17,534 nt of DNA. Origin: Gracilaria caudata (taxonomy: Eukaryota; Rhodophyta; Florideophyceae; Gracilariales; Gracilariaceae). Shown here in pieces: positions 1 to 8,775 of this stretch; position 1 is the first letter of the stretch; each line of letters starts with the position of its first letter. The DNA lies in assembly GCA_030374735.1 (NCBI GenBank), contig JASCIV010000526.1, forward strand, positions 1-17,534. The letters run 5' to 3'. A model generated the notes under the pieces. The model had not been told where the DNA came from, made no database searches, and saw only the letters and a list, made by a program, of their open reading frames with translations. The translations under genes and the position numbers were made by a program.

Positions 1-1964
1 TGAATCCAATCTCGGCAAACTGGAGTTTAGTTTCTTTGGTCCTCCGCAAAAATTCTTCCTGTACGTGACGTGGTTGCTTTTCTATTGACGTCCTAGACGG
101 ACAGTTGTGGGGCTGAGGTTGCCAATCATACATACGATCAATCTTATTGAGCGCTACTATGAAAGGAGTCTTTCTCATCCTCAGAAAGTCAATATTTTCA
201 CGTGTCTGTGGTTCCAGCCCATGCATGATATCCACGACAAGAATGACAATATCGCACAGTGAAGAACAACGTGATCGCAAATTGGTAAAGGACTCATGCT
301 CTGGTGTATCAATGATAAGCAAAGGTGGTACGTTGTACGAAAGCTTCCTGCCTTCTTCCAACTTTGTTGCTTCCTTCTTCACAGCTTCAACAGGAAAATA
401 GATAGCACCAATCTGCTGCGTGATACATCCAGCTTCGGCATCTTGGATATTGGTACGGCGAATTCGGTCCAGGATCTTCGTCTTTCCTGTGTCGACATGA
501 CCGAGAATACAAATTACGGGGGAACGAAGATGCTTCCGTATCCGCGCAGCCAACGCAGCGTCCTTCTCTTCTGCTCGCTTCCTTCCGATGGCTTCGAGTT
601 TCTTCTTCTGCTGCAATCTCCGCCTTAGTCATTCCCTCGTACTCGGAATCGTCGGCATCATCGGAATCATCTGAATCATCCTCGTGCGTTTCTTCTTCAC
701 CAGACTCTTCATGGGCTTCTTCCTTTTCGTCAAGCTTCGACGACAGCTCCTTCTCTTCACCATCCTTTGACTTGTCTACGACTTTACCATACATCAGGTC
801 TTCTCGTACATCAGGCAGCTGATCCCATGCATCTGGAATTACTTCAGGCTCAGGTTCTGGCTGATTGACTTCCTTGGCTTTCTCAGGATCCATCGTACTA
901 GCCTCGACTACTTTCGGCTCCTGTTCTACGAGCGGGTCCTCTACTTCTTTTGGTTTGTCATTTTACGCACCATAGCGGACCCCTTCTTCTTGGGCTTCTT
1001 AGTCTCAGATGCGGCTGATGCACCTTCTCCAGGCCGGCGTTCGGCATCATCCCCGACCTTGGCCGCCCCCTTCTTCTTCTCCTTCTTCGAATTCTCCTTG
1101 GCAGCAGGTGCATCGCCCGCATCTCCCAGTTCTGCCAACAAATTGTCGACATCTACCGCAGGTTTTACCTCGGTGTCTTCTCTTGGAGATGGTTCATATC
1201 CTGCTAGTTCAGCCAGGAGTCCGTCGATGTCATCGGTGGCATCTGCTGTGTTTCCTTTGCCCCTGTTCTTCTTTTTGCCCGAGAGCGCGGAAGCCTCCAC
1301 CTCCGGCTGAGGAGCAGAGTTCACCAAGTGGTCGCCCCCTTCATCTGGTTTCGGCCCGTTGACCTCAGGTAACAGTGCGCCAATTTCTCCTTTCGTTTTT
1401 TCGCCTTCCCCTCTTTCGCCAGACGTTCACATTCTTTGTTTGCCTTCTTCTCTTCGGCAGTGGTCATCGGACGTTGAATTTCGACAGGCACCTCATCCTC
1501 TGCAGGTTCTGATGGCTGCGAAATACTCTCTTCTGGGGCATCACGGAGCGCCAAGGTCTTCTTGTTTTTGTTCTTCGGAGCAATACTGGCTACGGCAGAA
1601 TCGTCCTCTTCAACGTGATGTAATCGTCTTTGCCCTGAATATCAAGGGCTTCAAAGGTGGAAGAAGGCGCAGTATCCAACAGTTCGCCTTCCTTCTCTTC
1701 TTCTTCAAATGGCATGGTTTCTGCAACATCTTTGTCCTTCTGCTTCTTCTTTTTCTTCTTTTCTAAGACGAGAAGAACGTTTCCAGATTCATCTTCCACG
1801 TCGAGTGCCGAAAATTTAGAGGAAGGAACGCCATGGTCCGCCTCGGGGTCCTCCGCACAGTGGCCATTTGTGGCGGGATTAGAGCTCTCGGGCTGTTCGG
1901 GTGCGGAATCATCTCTCTTTTCCTTTCCGATAAAGAGCTCATGTGCTATGTCTGCTGTACCCAT
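1..1964 (-). pseudogene. eIF5B-like translation initiation GTPase, frameshifted, 3' end outside window
   Basis: eIF5B is the GTPase that promotes ribosomal subunit joining. From ATG at 1964 the charged, Lys/Glu-rich N-terminal region typical of eIF5B is visible, including the short motifs DIDGLLAELAGY and DVDNLLAELGD. It needs four reading-frame changes, near 1610-1625, 1385-1400, 955-970 and 600-615. From about 600 down to 1 the G domain is clear: GHVDTGKT (P-loop, near 480-505), ITQQIGA, IIDTPEHES, VVDIMHGLEPQT and NKIDRMYDW. Normally glycine positions are replaced: QxGEAGGIT reads QDAEAGCIT (switch I), DTPGHE reads DTPEHE (G3), and NLRSRG reads NLRSRC. Losing the G3 glycine should abolish GTPase switching. 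I infer a decaying copy. The alternative is assembly indels, because some shifts lie in A- or GA-rich tracts, but that does not explain the substitutions. The C-terminal domains would lie left of the window. Confidence 0.8.
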
Positions 1965-2519
1965 TGTGGTCACTGCTTCTTGGCTTGAGTGAGTGGGCTT
2001 GGGCTTGTATGGAAGCGGTTATGAAGTATCATGGCGGAGCAGGTCTCATAGATGTTTAGATATGTAGTAAACGACGAAACGTCGATTTGAAAAGCACATT
2101 CCACGGTGCCTGTTTCGGCTTGTGAATAGCAGGTAGGCTTTCCTTTGCGTCGACGCGGTTCACGCGCGTCAACAAAACGCACACAGCCGAATTATATTCG
2201 TCGAGACGACGCAGCGCAGCTGTGAAAGCGTTGTGAAGAAACAGGGGTCACGGGTTTCTGCGATATAATGAGGGTGAGGGGTTGTTCACTTGTCAGGAGT
2301 AGTGTAGAGGATCGGAAGAAATGGGCGTGTATGAGAAGTGCGGGCGGACGTTGGAAGAGTAGCCATGTAAGGGAGGTGGGTAGGCAGCGAAATGATGGGT
2401 TATATGGATGGAATGTAACTCATGCCATGTGACACTTCGACAGACAAAACACTGAAAAGAGCTCCCCAATGTTTAGGAAACGGATCATATCTCGAACTCT
2501 CTTAAGCAAGGAATGAGGC
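1965..2519. other. Intergenic region between eIF5B-like sequence and transposase 3' end
   Basis: No supportable gene. It should hold the promoter of the minus-strand eIF5B-like sequence and the 3' flank of the transposase. The only striking element is a GC-rich palindromic cluster near 2147-2173. An ATG-less 70-codon frame (minus, 1970-2182) shows no recognisable features. Confidence 0.6.
2147..2173. promoter_or_regulatory. GC-rich palindrome cluster (GCGTCGACGC plus CACGCGCGTCAAC)
   Basis: GCGTCGACGC at 2147-2156 is a perfect 10-nt palindrome. It is followed at 2161-2173 by CACGCGCGTCAAC. The exact reverse complement of that 13-mer occurs at 4198-4210, beyond the other side of the transposase. 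The cluster lies about 190 nt upstream of the eIF5B-like ATG. It could be a promoter element or one terminal inverted repeat of the Harbinger element; the sequence alone does not decide. Confidence 0.35.
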
Positions 2520-3803
2520 CTACAGATCTGCGGCTCGACACGGTGCTCCCAGAGGGAGTGGGCGCCTGAGTTGTTTCCTCGTAATCACTTCGACCAGCTC
2601 ATCTCTCTTGGACACCACCAATTCGGTAGCAACACCATCAATATCCAAATGTACTGAATTGTCAGAAACCCAAGCACCGTGTCTCTCCTTGCAACACGCG
2701 TACCATGCCTTGACGTCCCGGTTACGCTCACATACCTCCTCCTTGGTCATGTCCTTGCAGCGTACTGGTTTTCTGTCAATACAGAAGTTATGCAATTTCA
2801 TGCAAAGCGCGACTACCTCGGAATCGACCTCGACAGAGAATTCCAGTTGACGTAGAATACGCCATCTGGCAACGAGCATACCAAACGCCTGCTCCACATG
2901 AATGCGAAGGGAGGAAAGGTAAAAGTTGAAACTGTCCTCCCAACAACTGGTGAGTTGTGATAAAGGAATAGGAACAATTAAACTGTTTGTACAGATGTAG
3001 GCTTCGTCACCCGCAATCCAGTACTCAATTGAAAGCTTCTTCTCTGCAAGATACTTACCAAGTTGGGAAACAGAGTGTGCCAACTGGTCATGGGTTGATC
3101 CGACGCATCGAATTGACACGTCCAAAAACCGATATCGGAAATCAACGAGAGCCTGGACGGGAAGGGCGTAAAAGCCCTTTCGGCAATAGAAGGCAGCAGC
3201 GTATGGGCACGATGGTTTCTTTATCTTGATCACGATACCATCAAGAGCCCCCACGCAGCCGGTGAACGGATTTAGCTTCTTTCTCGAATGCTTGAATCCT
3301 AGCGACAACTCATCGAGCTCTTCTGCAGATTTCGGTAGACCTGGAAGTGTCAGTACATCCATGAGCGCTTTTCTTGTATGATGAAAAACATGGTAGGCAG
3401 TAGACTTTCCAACGTGAAAGGAAATCATGATGTCTGCATAAGTGGCTCCTGCAAGCATTCGTAGGGTTAAAGCCAGTCTCGTTCGCGATGTTATGGTCTC
3501 TCGACCGGAGCGTTTGCCCATTTCAACATTTTTTGTTAGGGGATCTTGAACCAGTTCATGAAGAGCCTCAAAATCCTCGCGTGCTATGCGAAAGACCTGT
3601 TTGTAGGCTCGAGAATTAAGATTGGTTGACAACGCTTCATATGTCAGAAGCCGCTGGATAATGGTTGGGCGACGTTTTCTAACTTGATCGCGGGCAACAA
3701 GTGTTCGTTTTGCCAAGTCGAGAGTGTGCTTGAAAACTTCAGCAACGATTGCGGTTTGCATAAGTGCTTGTTGTGGTCTTGAGGTTGCGATAACTGCTAC
3801 CAT
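2520..3803 (-). CDS. PIF/Harbinger (HARBI1-like) DDE transposase
   Basis: This encodes a 427-residue transposase of the PIF/Harbinger superfamily (DDE_Tnp_4 fold), which cuts and pastes DNA flanked by terminal inverted repeats. The first ATG in the frame is at 3803, in good context (A at -3, G at +4); the frame extends upstream only through a TTG. An HTH-like segment lies at about residues 106-151. The catalytic residues are visible: first Asp in GALDGIVI (about D188), second in GSTHD (about D239), and Glu in HVEQAFG (about E304). GDEAY (about 265-269) and RKGFYALPVQ match family blocks. There is no stop or frameshift, and the length is normal for the family, so it may be active or domesticated. 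Harbinger elements usually also carry a Myb-like partner gene; none is visible here. Confidence 0.92.
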   Translation of the reverse strand: MVAVIATSRPQQALMQTAIVAEVFKHTLDLAKRTLVARDQVRKRRPTIIQRLLTYEALSTNLNSRAYKQVFRIAREDFEALHELVQDPLTKNVEMGKRSGRETITSRTRLALTLRMLAGATYADIMISFHVGKSTAYHVFHHTRKALMDVLTLPGLPKSAEELDELSLGFKHSRKKLNPFTGCVGALDGIVIKIKKPSCPYAAAFYCRKGFYALPVQALVDFRYRFLDVSIRCVGSTHDQLAHSVSQLGKYLAEKKLSIEYWIAGDEAYICTNSLIVPIPLSQLTSCWEDSFNFYLSSLRIHVEQAFGMLVARWRILRQLEFSVEVDSEVVALCMKLHNFCIDRKPVRCKDMTKEEVCERNRDVKAWYACCKERHGAWVSDNSVHLDIDGVATELVVSKRDELVEVITRKQLRRPLPLGAPCRAADL

Positions 3804-4693
3804 TTTGGTAGATTGGTCTCGTCGTGATTGCAATGTAGAGTTGTTTGGTCGTGGCTAACTTGAGGTCATTACGGTATGAAAGACACAACAAAAGCAAATG
3901 AACGGTTGCAAAGACAAGAACAAAACGTGAAAAAGGCAGCAGGTGTTGGAGTATGTTTGAAGAAGATCCATGCCCATGTAAGACCTTCTTGGATCAACGC
4001 AAGAGGCGCAGGCCGATGCGCAGCTGCGTTCCTGCATTCGTAGATCATTGCGACGCGCTTTCTCTTGAGCCCGTGCATATTAAAGAGAAGACGACTGCCC
4101 CACGGCAAGCATGGACCGATGAAAGTCATTAATTTACAGCCGGCTTTATTTTGAAAGACTCAAAATATAAGCCATCAACGCCGTCGACGTCAACGCGTTG
4201 ACGCGCGTGTTAAGACAGGGCCTCAGGACTCGATGAACGCTGGAGCCGCAGCCAGTGTTTTCAACATGAGCAAAGCCAAACAACATGCGCTCGTGGCGGC
4301 GGGCGTCGGAGTTCAGAGTTTGAGCACAAACGGTCGAACGGCGGGCACACCTGGACACGAGTGGAAACGCTGTAACTTGCCAGGAAAGGATTGAGGAATT
4401 CTTCTTTTTAAAAAAAAGAACGCCCCAAAAATGGCACGAAACGCTGCGGCCGTTACGTCACTATCTGACAGCGCACTTACAGACCGCTGACAACCCAACC
4501 CGAAAAAAGCCAAGTGTTCATCCCCCCAAGCCGCCACCGTTGTTAGAGGCATTCATCCGCCACCGAGGTCGTCACGCCTCCCACCGCATGATACAGCTTG
4601 CGCGTCTACCATTGTGAGCGTTTGACCACCGCTTTCGCGCACCTCTTCTTCACCGGCCCGCAACTTGAGCGTAGACAAACCGCAAAGCACACC
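3804..4693. other. Intergenic region between transposase and four-TM gene
   Basis: It should contain the upstream regions of two divergent genes: the transposase (minus) and the four-TM protein (plus, ATG 4694). An 86-codon ATG frame on the minus strand (3869-4129) has no recognisable domain and is not called. A palindrome cluster sits at 4182-4210, and an A-rich tract lies near 4410-4420. No RNA gene was seen. Confidence 0.55.
4182..4210. promoter_or_regulatory. Nested palindromes CGTCGACG, GTCAACGCGTTGAC and GTTGACGCGCGTG
   Basis: CGTCGACG (4182-4189) and GTCAACGCGTTGAC (4189-4202) are perfect palindromes of 8 and 14 nt. They overlap GTTGACGCGCGTG (4198-4210), the reverse complement of 2161-2173. 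It is either a binding site in the divergent promoter or the right inverted repeat of the Harbinger element, which would then span about 2161-4210. No convincing 3-bp TWA target-site duplication flanks it (left GTT, right TTA). Confidence 0.35.
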
Positions 4694-5281
4694 ATGTCTA
4701 CTCCATTGCTGTCGGCGAAGCGCGACGAGGGTTTCGATGATCGCGGTCCGCCACCAGGGACGCCACGCTCAGGAGAAATCTCGCTGTATGCGCAGAAAAT
4801 CGTTTGTGAGGCGTTTGTATGGCTTTGTTCCATCGTGGTGTTTGGTAGTACCTGGGAGTATGCAAATTCTACCGACAATTGTTCGTCGTTGTGCAGAGCG
4901 TCTATAGCGTGGGGCGTGGTATCGTTCGTGATGACCAGCGCCATGTTAGTAGCACATTTGGTGCAATGGAAGGGAAAGACAGAAGCGTTGACCTGGTATA
5001 CGTCACAAAGCGAGAAACATGCAATGTTTGCATTGGCGATTTGGTGGACTCTGGGCGTATCCTTGCTTTCTGCTGTGGAGAAGCAGCCAGGAGATTTACC
5101 TATCATTTCGTTTCAAACGAGTGAGATCGCCATCTTCTTCGGATGGCTGGCGTTTTTCGGAAGTATCTATGGTTCTTACAAGGCGCACAACGCAAGGGAG
5201 GAGGAAAGACTGACACTACAATACGAGGAGAACTTTGCCACTCGAGCGGCGGAAGATGAGGAATACGCGAACTTTTCGTAA
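4694..5281 (+). CDS. Four-transmembrane protein, paralog of 5579-6097
   Basis: A 195-residue protein with cytoplasmic-looking polar tails and four predicted membrane helices (about residues 35-53, 69-91, 108-127 and 143-162). The topology resembles MARVEL/synaptogyrin proteins, but I cannot assign a family. The ATG at 4694 sits in a good context (CACCATGTC); the upstream in-frame start is only TTG. Features shared with the neighbouring paralog are FVWLCSIVV in TM1, a CxxxC pair in the first loop (C63, C67), WLxFFGSIY in TM4 and an acidic C-tail with a YxxNF-like end. A potential N-glycosylation site is N58 in the TM1-TM2 loop. It lies tail to tail with its paralog, 297 nt apart. Function unknown; probably a vesicle or plasma-membrane protein (inference). 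Confidence 0.85.
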   Translation: MSTPLLSAKRDEGFDDRGPPPGTPRSGEISLYAQKIVCEAFVWLCSIVVFGSTWEYANSTDNCSSLCRASIAWGVVSFVMTSAMLVAHLVQWKGKTEALTWYTSQSEKHAMFALAIWWTLGVSLLSAVEKQPGDLPIISFQTSEIAIFFGWLAFFGSIYGSYKAHNAREEERLTLQYEENFATRAAEDEEYANFS

Positions 5282-5578
5282 CGAGGGAGCTGTCTTGCGA
5301 ATAGAGACAAATGTTTACATGTTAATCATATAATCGTGTAGTGACTGAAGTGTTGGGCTATGTATGTAAATGAAATGGAGAGCAATATGCGTGTGTAGCA
5401 CTCGTTCATAGAACGGATGGCGCACCAAAACGTATATGCGAAGCGAAGCAGCAAGTGTTGTTTTACGAAAAGGCACAAGGCATCAGATGGTGGTTCACGG
5501 AGGGATATAATATATACATGTCGAACGGCACGAGAACAAACAAGGAAACAGGTCATGAAAAGGCCATGAAGCATATTC

Positions 5579-6097
5579 TCATCCATACACATAATTCTCT
5601 TCATCAAAGTTATCGGGCAAAGCGGTGGGCAAGTCGCCCTCCTTGAAGGAATGATACGACTTGAAAGTAGCATAAATACTGCCGAAGAAGCCAAGCCACG
5701 CAAACCATTTGATAATGAAATCGGCGCCGTTATGCGTGCTGGCACTAGCGACAACAAAGATCCAGAAGAAGATGAGCAAGGCAGTAAGCTGTGGTTCACA
5801 ACCGCCCGTCCCCTCGGTGCGCGCGGACTCGGCACGGTAATTGGCAACCAACAACGACGAGGTGAAGAACCATGAAATAAGGCCGAAGGTGATGTGAATG
5901 ATGCATCTGGCGTCGCACTTGTCAATGACAGCAGCCACGTTCGCCTGATGCCCCCACACAACGATGGAACATAACCACACAAAGCCCAACGCAACGAGCT
6001 TGGTGGCGTACACAGACAACACCCCGGAGCGAGCGGGCGGACTCAAAATGGTCTTCGGCACGGGCTTGAGGATGGCGGCAGCATTATGCGCCTGCAT
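5579..6097 (-). CDS. Four-transmembrane protein, paralog of 4694-5281
   Basis: A 172-residue protein starting at ATG 6097, with four predicted helices (about 31-50, 66-86, 102-120 and 126-146). It matches the convergent neighbour in GFVWLCSIVVWG, the DKCDARC loop (CxxxC, C61 and C65), FTSSLLVANY and WLGFFGSIYATFKSYHS, and has an acidic C-tail ending NFDEENYVYG. The middle loop (about 87-101) is shorter and differs. Inverted tail-to-tail paralogs suggest an old local inverted duplication. The function is unrecognised; MARVEL-like topology is only a comparison. The other-frame openings at 5326-5994 are shadows. Confidence 0.83.
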   Translation of the reverse strand: MQAHNAAAILKPVPKTILSPPARSGVLSVYATKLVALGFVWLCSIVVWGHQANVAAVIDKCDARCIIHITFGLISWFFTSSLLVANYRAESARTEGTGGCEPQLTALLIFFWIFVVASASTHNGADFIIKWFAWLGFFGSIYATFKSYHSFKEGDLPTALPDNFDEENYVYG

Positions 6098-6696
6098 GGT
6101 ACACGCGGTGGCAGCGGTCGTGGCTTCTCACCGCGCAACGCTCGAAGAAAGGCGGCAACAGGAGCTGCGCGACAGTCGACAAGGACAAGAAACGCACGCG
6201 CGACGTCGTTACCATCACCACGCTGTTTCGCGACGCGAAAGCGCGCACGACTGACATTCGCAAACACGCCACAAAAGCTGACCGTTTGCTTCGCGAGATA
6301 CGCTGCACGCTTTCCGTCAGAATGGCGTCATCACGCGTACGCATGACCACAGCGCTTACACGCTTGTGGCGCCGCCAGCGTCCACACGTGGCCGAGTGCA
6401 CGCGTGGCTGCGCTGCGTAAGCACCGGGTAACTTGGAGGCGCGCGGATGCGATTTGCTGATTGCAGCGTGCAAGTGATGCGGTGGTGGCGCGGCTCGCCC
6501 AATCGCGAGGACGGCTTGGCAAACCCTATCTCCCGCGCCACCTCGCGCCGCTCCGCTAAATTGGAAAAAGCTTCGACTGCACCACCACTCTGCGTCGTTT
6601 CCCCCGTTGTCAACGCGCACCACTCCTCCCGCCCCTCCCTGCTCCTTCCCCGTTGATCGCAGCTTCTTCCTGTGCACCATCTCCGCCGCCGCAAAC
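6098..6696. promoter_or_regulatory. Divergent intergenic region, GC-rich
   Basis: About 600 nt separate two divergent starts (ATG 6097 minus, ATG 6697 plus), so it should hold two promoters. It contains CG-rich words such as ACGCACGCGCGACGTCG (6192-6208), about 95-110 nt before the minus start, and pyrimidine-rich DNA near 6620-6670 before the plus start. No clear TATA box. A long open minus-strand frame (6084-6926) crosses it but looks like a GC-driven shadow. Confidence 0.45.
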
Positions 6697-6963
6697 ATGG
6701 CCGACACAACCGCCCAAACCACTACCCCGGCCACTGACAAGAAGGACGACGAATGCAAGATCGACCGTCGCAAGATCATCATCGGCGTTTCTGTGGCTGT
6801 GCTGGCAGCCGCTGTCGCTATTCCGCTCGTTATCTCAATGTGTTCGTCTGATGACGAAGAAGAGGAAGCGCCTGCCACCGTCAGCTCGGCCAAGCTTGCC
6901 TTCGCCTCCGCCGACACACAGAGCAACGAAGTCGTTAATTACGCCAACACCCAGAGTCTGTAA
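6697..6963 (+). CDS. Small single-pass membrane protein with acidic juxtamembrane stretch
   Basis: 88 residues from ATG 6697 (context AACATGG; the in-frame opening upstream has only TTG). There is a Thr/Ala-rich N-terminus, then a basic stretch KIDRRK, one hydrophobic helix at about 27-49, then SSDDEEEEAP and a polar C-tail. There is no cleavable signal peptide. The charge pattern (basic before, acidic after the helix) suggests N-in/C-out insertion. No family recognised. Its 3' end converges on the PMT-like gene 171 nt away. Coding status rests on good start context, a clean membrane helix and placement in a tight gene cluster. Confidence 0.65.
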   Translation: MADTTAQTTTPATDKKDDECKIDRRKIIIGVSVAVLAAAVAIPLVISMCSSDDEEEEAPATVSSAKLAFASADTQSNEVVNYANTQSL

Positions 6964-7134
6964 ACCTCTGTTTCGCGCCGTCATGTCTCCACTTCGCTCA
7001 GGGAAGTCGCTATCACTAGTTTCTCCTTTTTCTATGTCATCGCATGTGTAAAAACGCCGTTGTTATACAGCATCTTTCTTCAATTGTTTCCTTTTGTACA
7101 AACCCCCCGTCTTCTACGCTACCGAATCGCACTA

Positions 7135-8775
7135 CTAGTCCCATCGGGGCAACCACCTTCGTCGCGCATGTTCCGCTTCCTCAAGAACCGTACCATACAC
7201 CCAGGGGCTCCAGAATACGAACCCTGCCATCAAAGCCGCTAACACTACTACACTAGCAGCCGCCCGAAACTTTCTCGGGATCAGATCGAAACCGACTGCC
7301 GCCAGCGCCTGTGCAAAGAACAACCCCGGCAGATACTGATACACAGGACCCGACCGATACACCACCATCGTGGGCAACATGCTCAATACCCATCCGAAGA
7401 ACATCACACTTCCACGTCGCAGATGCGCCTTCAATGCCTCGTTAATACACAATTGCTTGCGATACCTTACAACGTAGAACAATCCCGCGATGAATACAAC
7501 CATCAACAAGTTGATCAGCAACGTCATAACCGGGTTCATCAACACGTATATAACAGCCAAGAACTTATTGTCGGCATCAGTCCATCTGTAATACAAAGCA
7601 CCCCTCCAATTGATAATCCATTGGAACCATGAAGAACCCCATTTGTCCTTTCCACGGATCTGTTTCGAGTAGTTGAATATCTGCCTATTGATCTCCCAGA
7701 TGCGCTCCAGATACGACATTTCGCATGGGCCAGACTCTGCATACTTGTTTCCCTCCAAGCAAGCCTGGAATCGCGCAGTCATGAATCCATCCCCCGGGCC
7801 AGACTTGTTCACTTGCAATAAGAACAACAAGAACGATCCCATGTATCCAACACATGTACTCGCGTACAATACCAAAAGTTCAATCATATTCAGAGGTTCC
7901 ACCAGAAACGGCCCTACACCGAAAAAGCTGATGATAAAGATGAGTACCGGGGTCGCAAACGCAGTCCATCTCACAGAGATTGATAATCCGCAGTTAATAC
8001 CCGTTATGATTAGCAACAGCATCATAGTCAGCACAGAGGAAAACTTGACTTCCTTGCCTTTAAAGAGTATATAGTTCTTCTGATCCCACAAAGTAAACGC
8101 GCACATCACAGAAAAGCAAGTCCAGAACACCAATACAGCATCCACCATCGCAACACGGCTCTGAATCACATGCATACAGTCAAACAGAATGAAAGCCGAC
8201 CCAACTACCGACGCATACGTACTAAGGTGCAGCCATCTGCAAACCTTATAAAACACCGGCACAGTAAGTGTCCCGAACAATGCGCACGGCGCACGAGCAG
8301 CAAACGACTGAAGAGGACTCACGACCGTCTCACCGAGACCAGGCGGTGCATAGGAAGGATCATATCCAACCAATTTCGCAACAAACGCAATCACAAGCTT
8401 GCCCCACACCGGATTCACATCGAAAAAGTACGTCCCGTTTAGCACATGATTGTCGAAAGAGAGATAATGAACCTCATCAAACACTACAACATCCGGATAC
8501 GCCAGTTTATAAAATCGTACCAATCCCGCTGCGACAAACAGAACAACCATAATAATCCAATCCAAAGCGGTTTGATACACAGTGAATACATGCCGATGAC
8601 TCGCAACAGCACCACTCACCTTACCCAGTTTCCCTGCCGGATCACGATCATGTGCCTTGACGGCACCTAACTTCAGTGATTTCTCAGTGGCATCGTACGC
8701 AGTCGCCGGTTGCAGATTGTCTTCAGCTTGCTTATTACGTCGACGTCGTAGCTCCGGATGCTTGGACGTCGTCAT
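7135..8775 (-). CDS. PMT-family dolichyl-phosphate-mannose protein mannosyltransferase-like, MIR-less
   Basis: A 546-residue polytopic membrane protein (roughly 9-11 helices) of the protein O-mannosyltransferase family. That family transfers mannose from dolichyl phosphate mannose to Ser/Thr of secretory proteins in the ER. Start ATG 8775. Visible family blocks are FDEVHY with the catalytic Asp-Glu pair (D100, E101), QSRVAMVDAVL (205-215), GLSISVRW (263-270) and SGPGDGFMTARFQ (325-337). PMT_4TMC-like segments follow from about residue 380 (WGSSWFQWIINW) to the C-terminus. Eukaryotic members are normally about 700-900 residues with luminal MIR domains after the SGPGD-like block; here only about 40 residues intervene. 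The conserved HPP..K after the DE motif reads NPVWGK, and the HYLP block reads QYLP. It may therefore be a divergent or bacterial-like subtype with altered activity. Confidence 0.88.
   Translation of the reverse strand: MTTSKHPELRRRRNKQAEDNLQPATAYDATEKSLKLGAVKAHDRDPAGKLGKVSGAVASHRHVFTVYQTALDWIIMVVLFVAAGLVRFYKLAYPDVVVFDEVHYLSFDNHVLNGTYFFDVNPVWGKLVIAFVAKLVGYDPSYAPPGLGETVVSPLQSFAARAPCALFGTLTVPVFYKVCRWLHLSTYASVVGSAFILFDCMHVIQSRVAMVDAVLVFWTCFSVMCAFTLWDQKNYILFKGKEVKFSSVLTMMLLLIITGINCGLSISVRWTAFATPVLIFIISFFGVGPFLVEPLNMIELLVLYASTCVGYMGSFLLFLLQVNKSGPGDGFMTARFQACLEGNKYAESGPCEMSYLERIWEINRQIFNYSKQIRGKDKWGSSWFQWIINWRGALYYRWTDADNKFLAVIYVLMNPVMTLLINLLMVVFIAGLFYVVRYRKQLCINEALKAHLRRGSVMFFGWVLSMLPTMVVYRSGPVYQYLPGLFFAQALAAVGFDLIPRKFRAAASVVVLAALMAGFVFWSPWVYGTVLEEAEHARRRWLPRWD

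Noticed and set aside
3869..4129. 86-codon minus ATG frame as a first exon of the transposase or a Harbinger partner protein
   Set aside because: No Myb-like pattern and no convincing splice donor and acceptor; the transposase has its own good ATG.
4606..5106. 166-codon minus-strand frame antisense to the four-TM gene
   Set aside because: Shadow of the plus-strand gene, which has a paralog and membrane helices.
5326..5994. 222-codon minus-strand frame in another phase over the second four-TM gene
   Set aside because: The alternative phase has the conserved paralog sequence; this one is Ser/Arg-rich with no similarity to anything I recognise.
6084..6926. 280-codon open minus-strand frame antisense to the small membrane protein
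   Set aside because: It begins with a TTG, crosses a divergent promoter region, has alanine/arginine-rich GC-driven composition and no domain; it overlaps two better supported genes.
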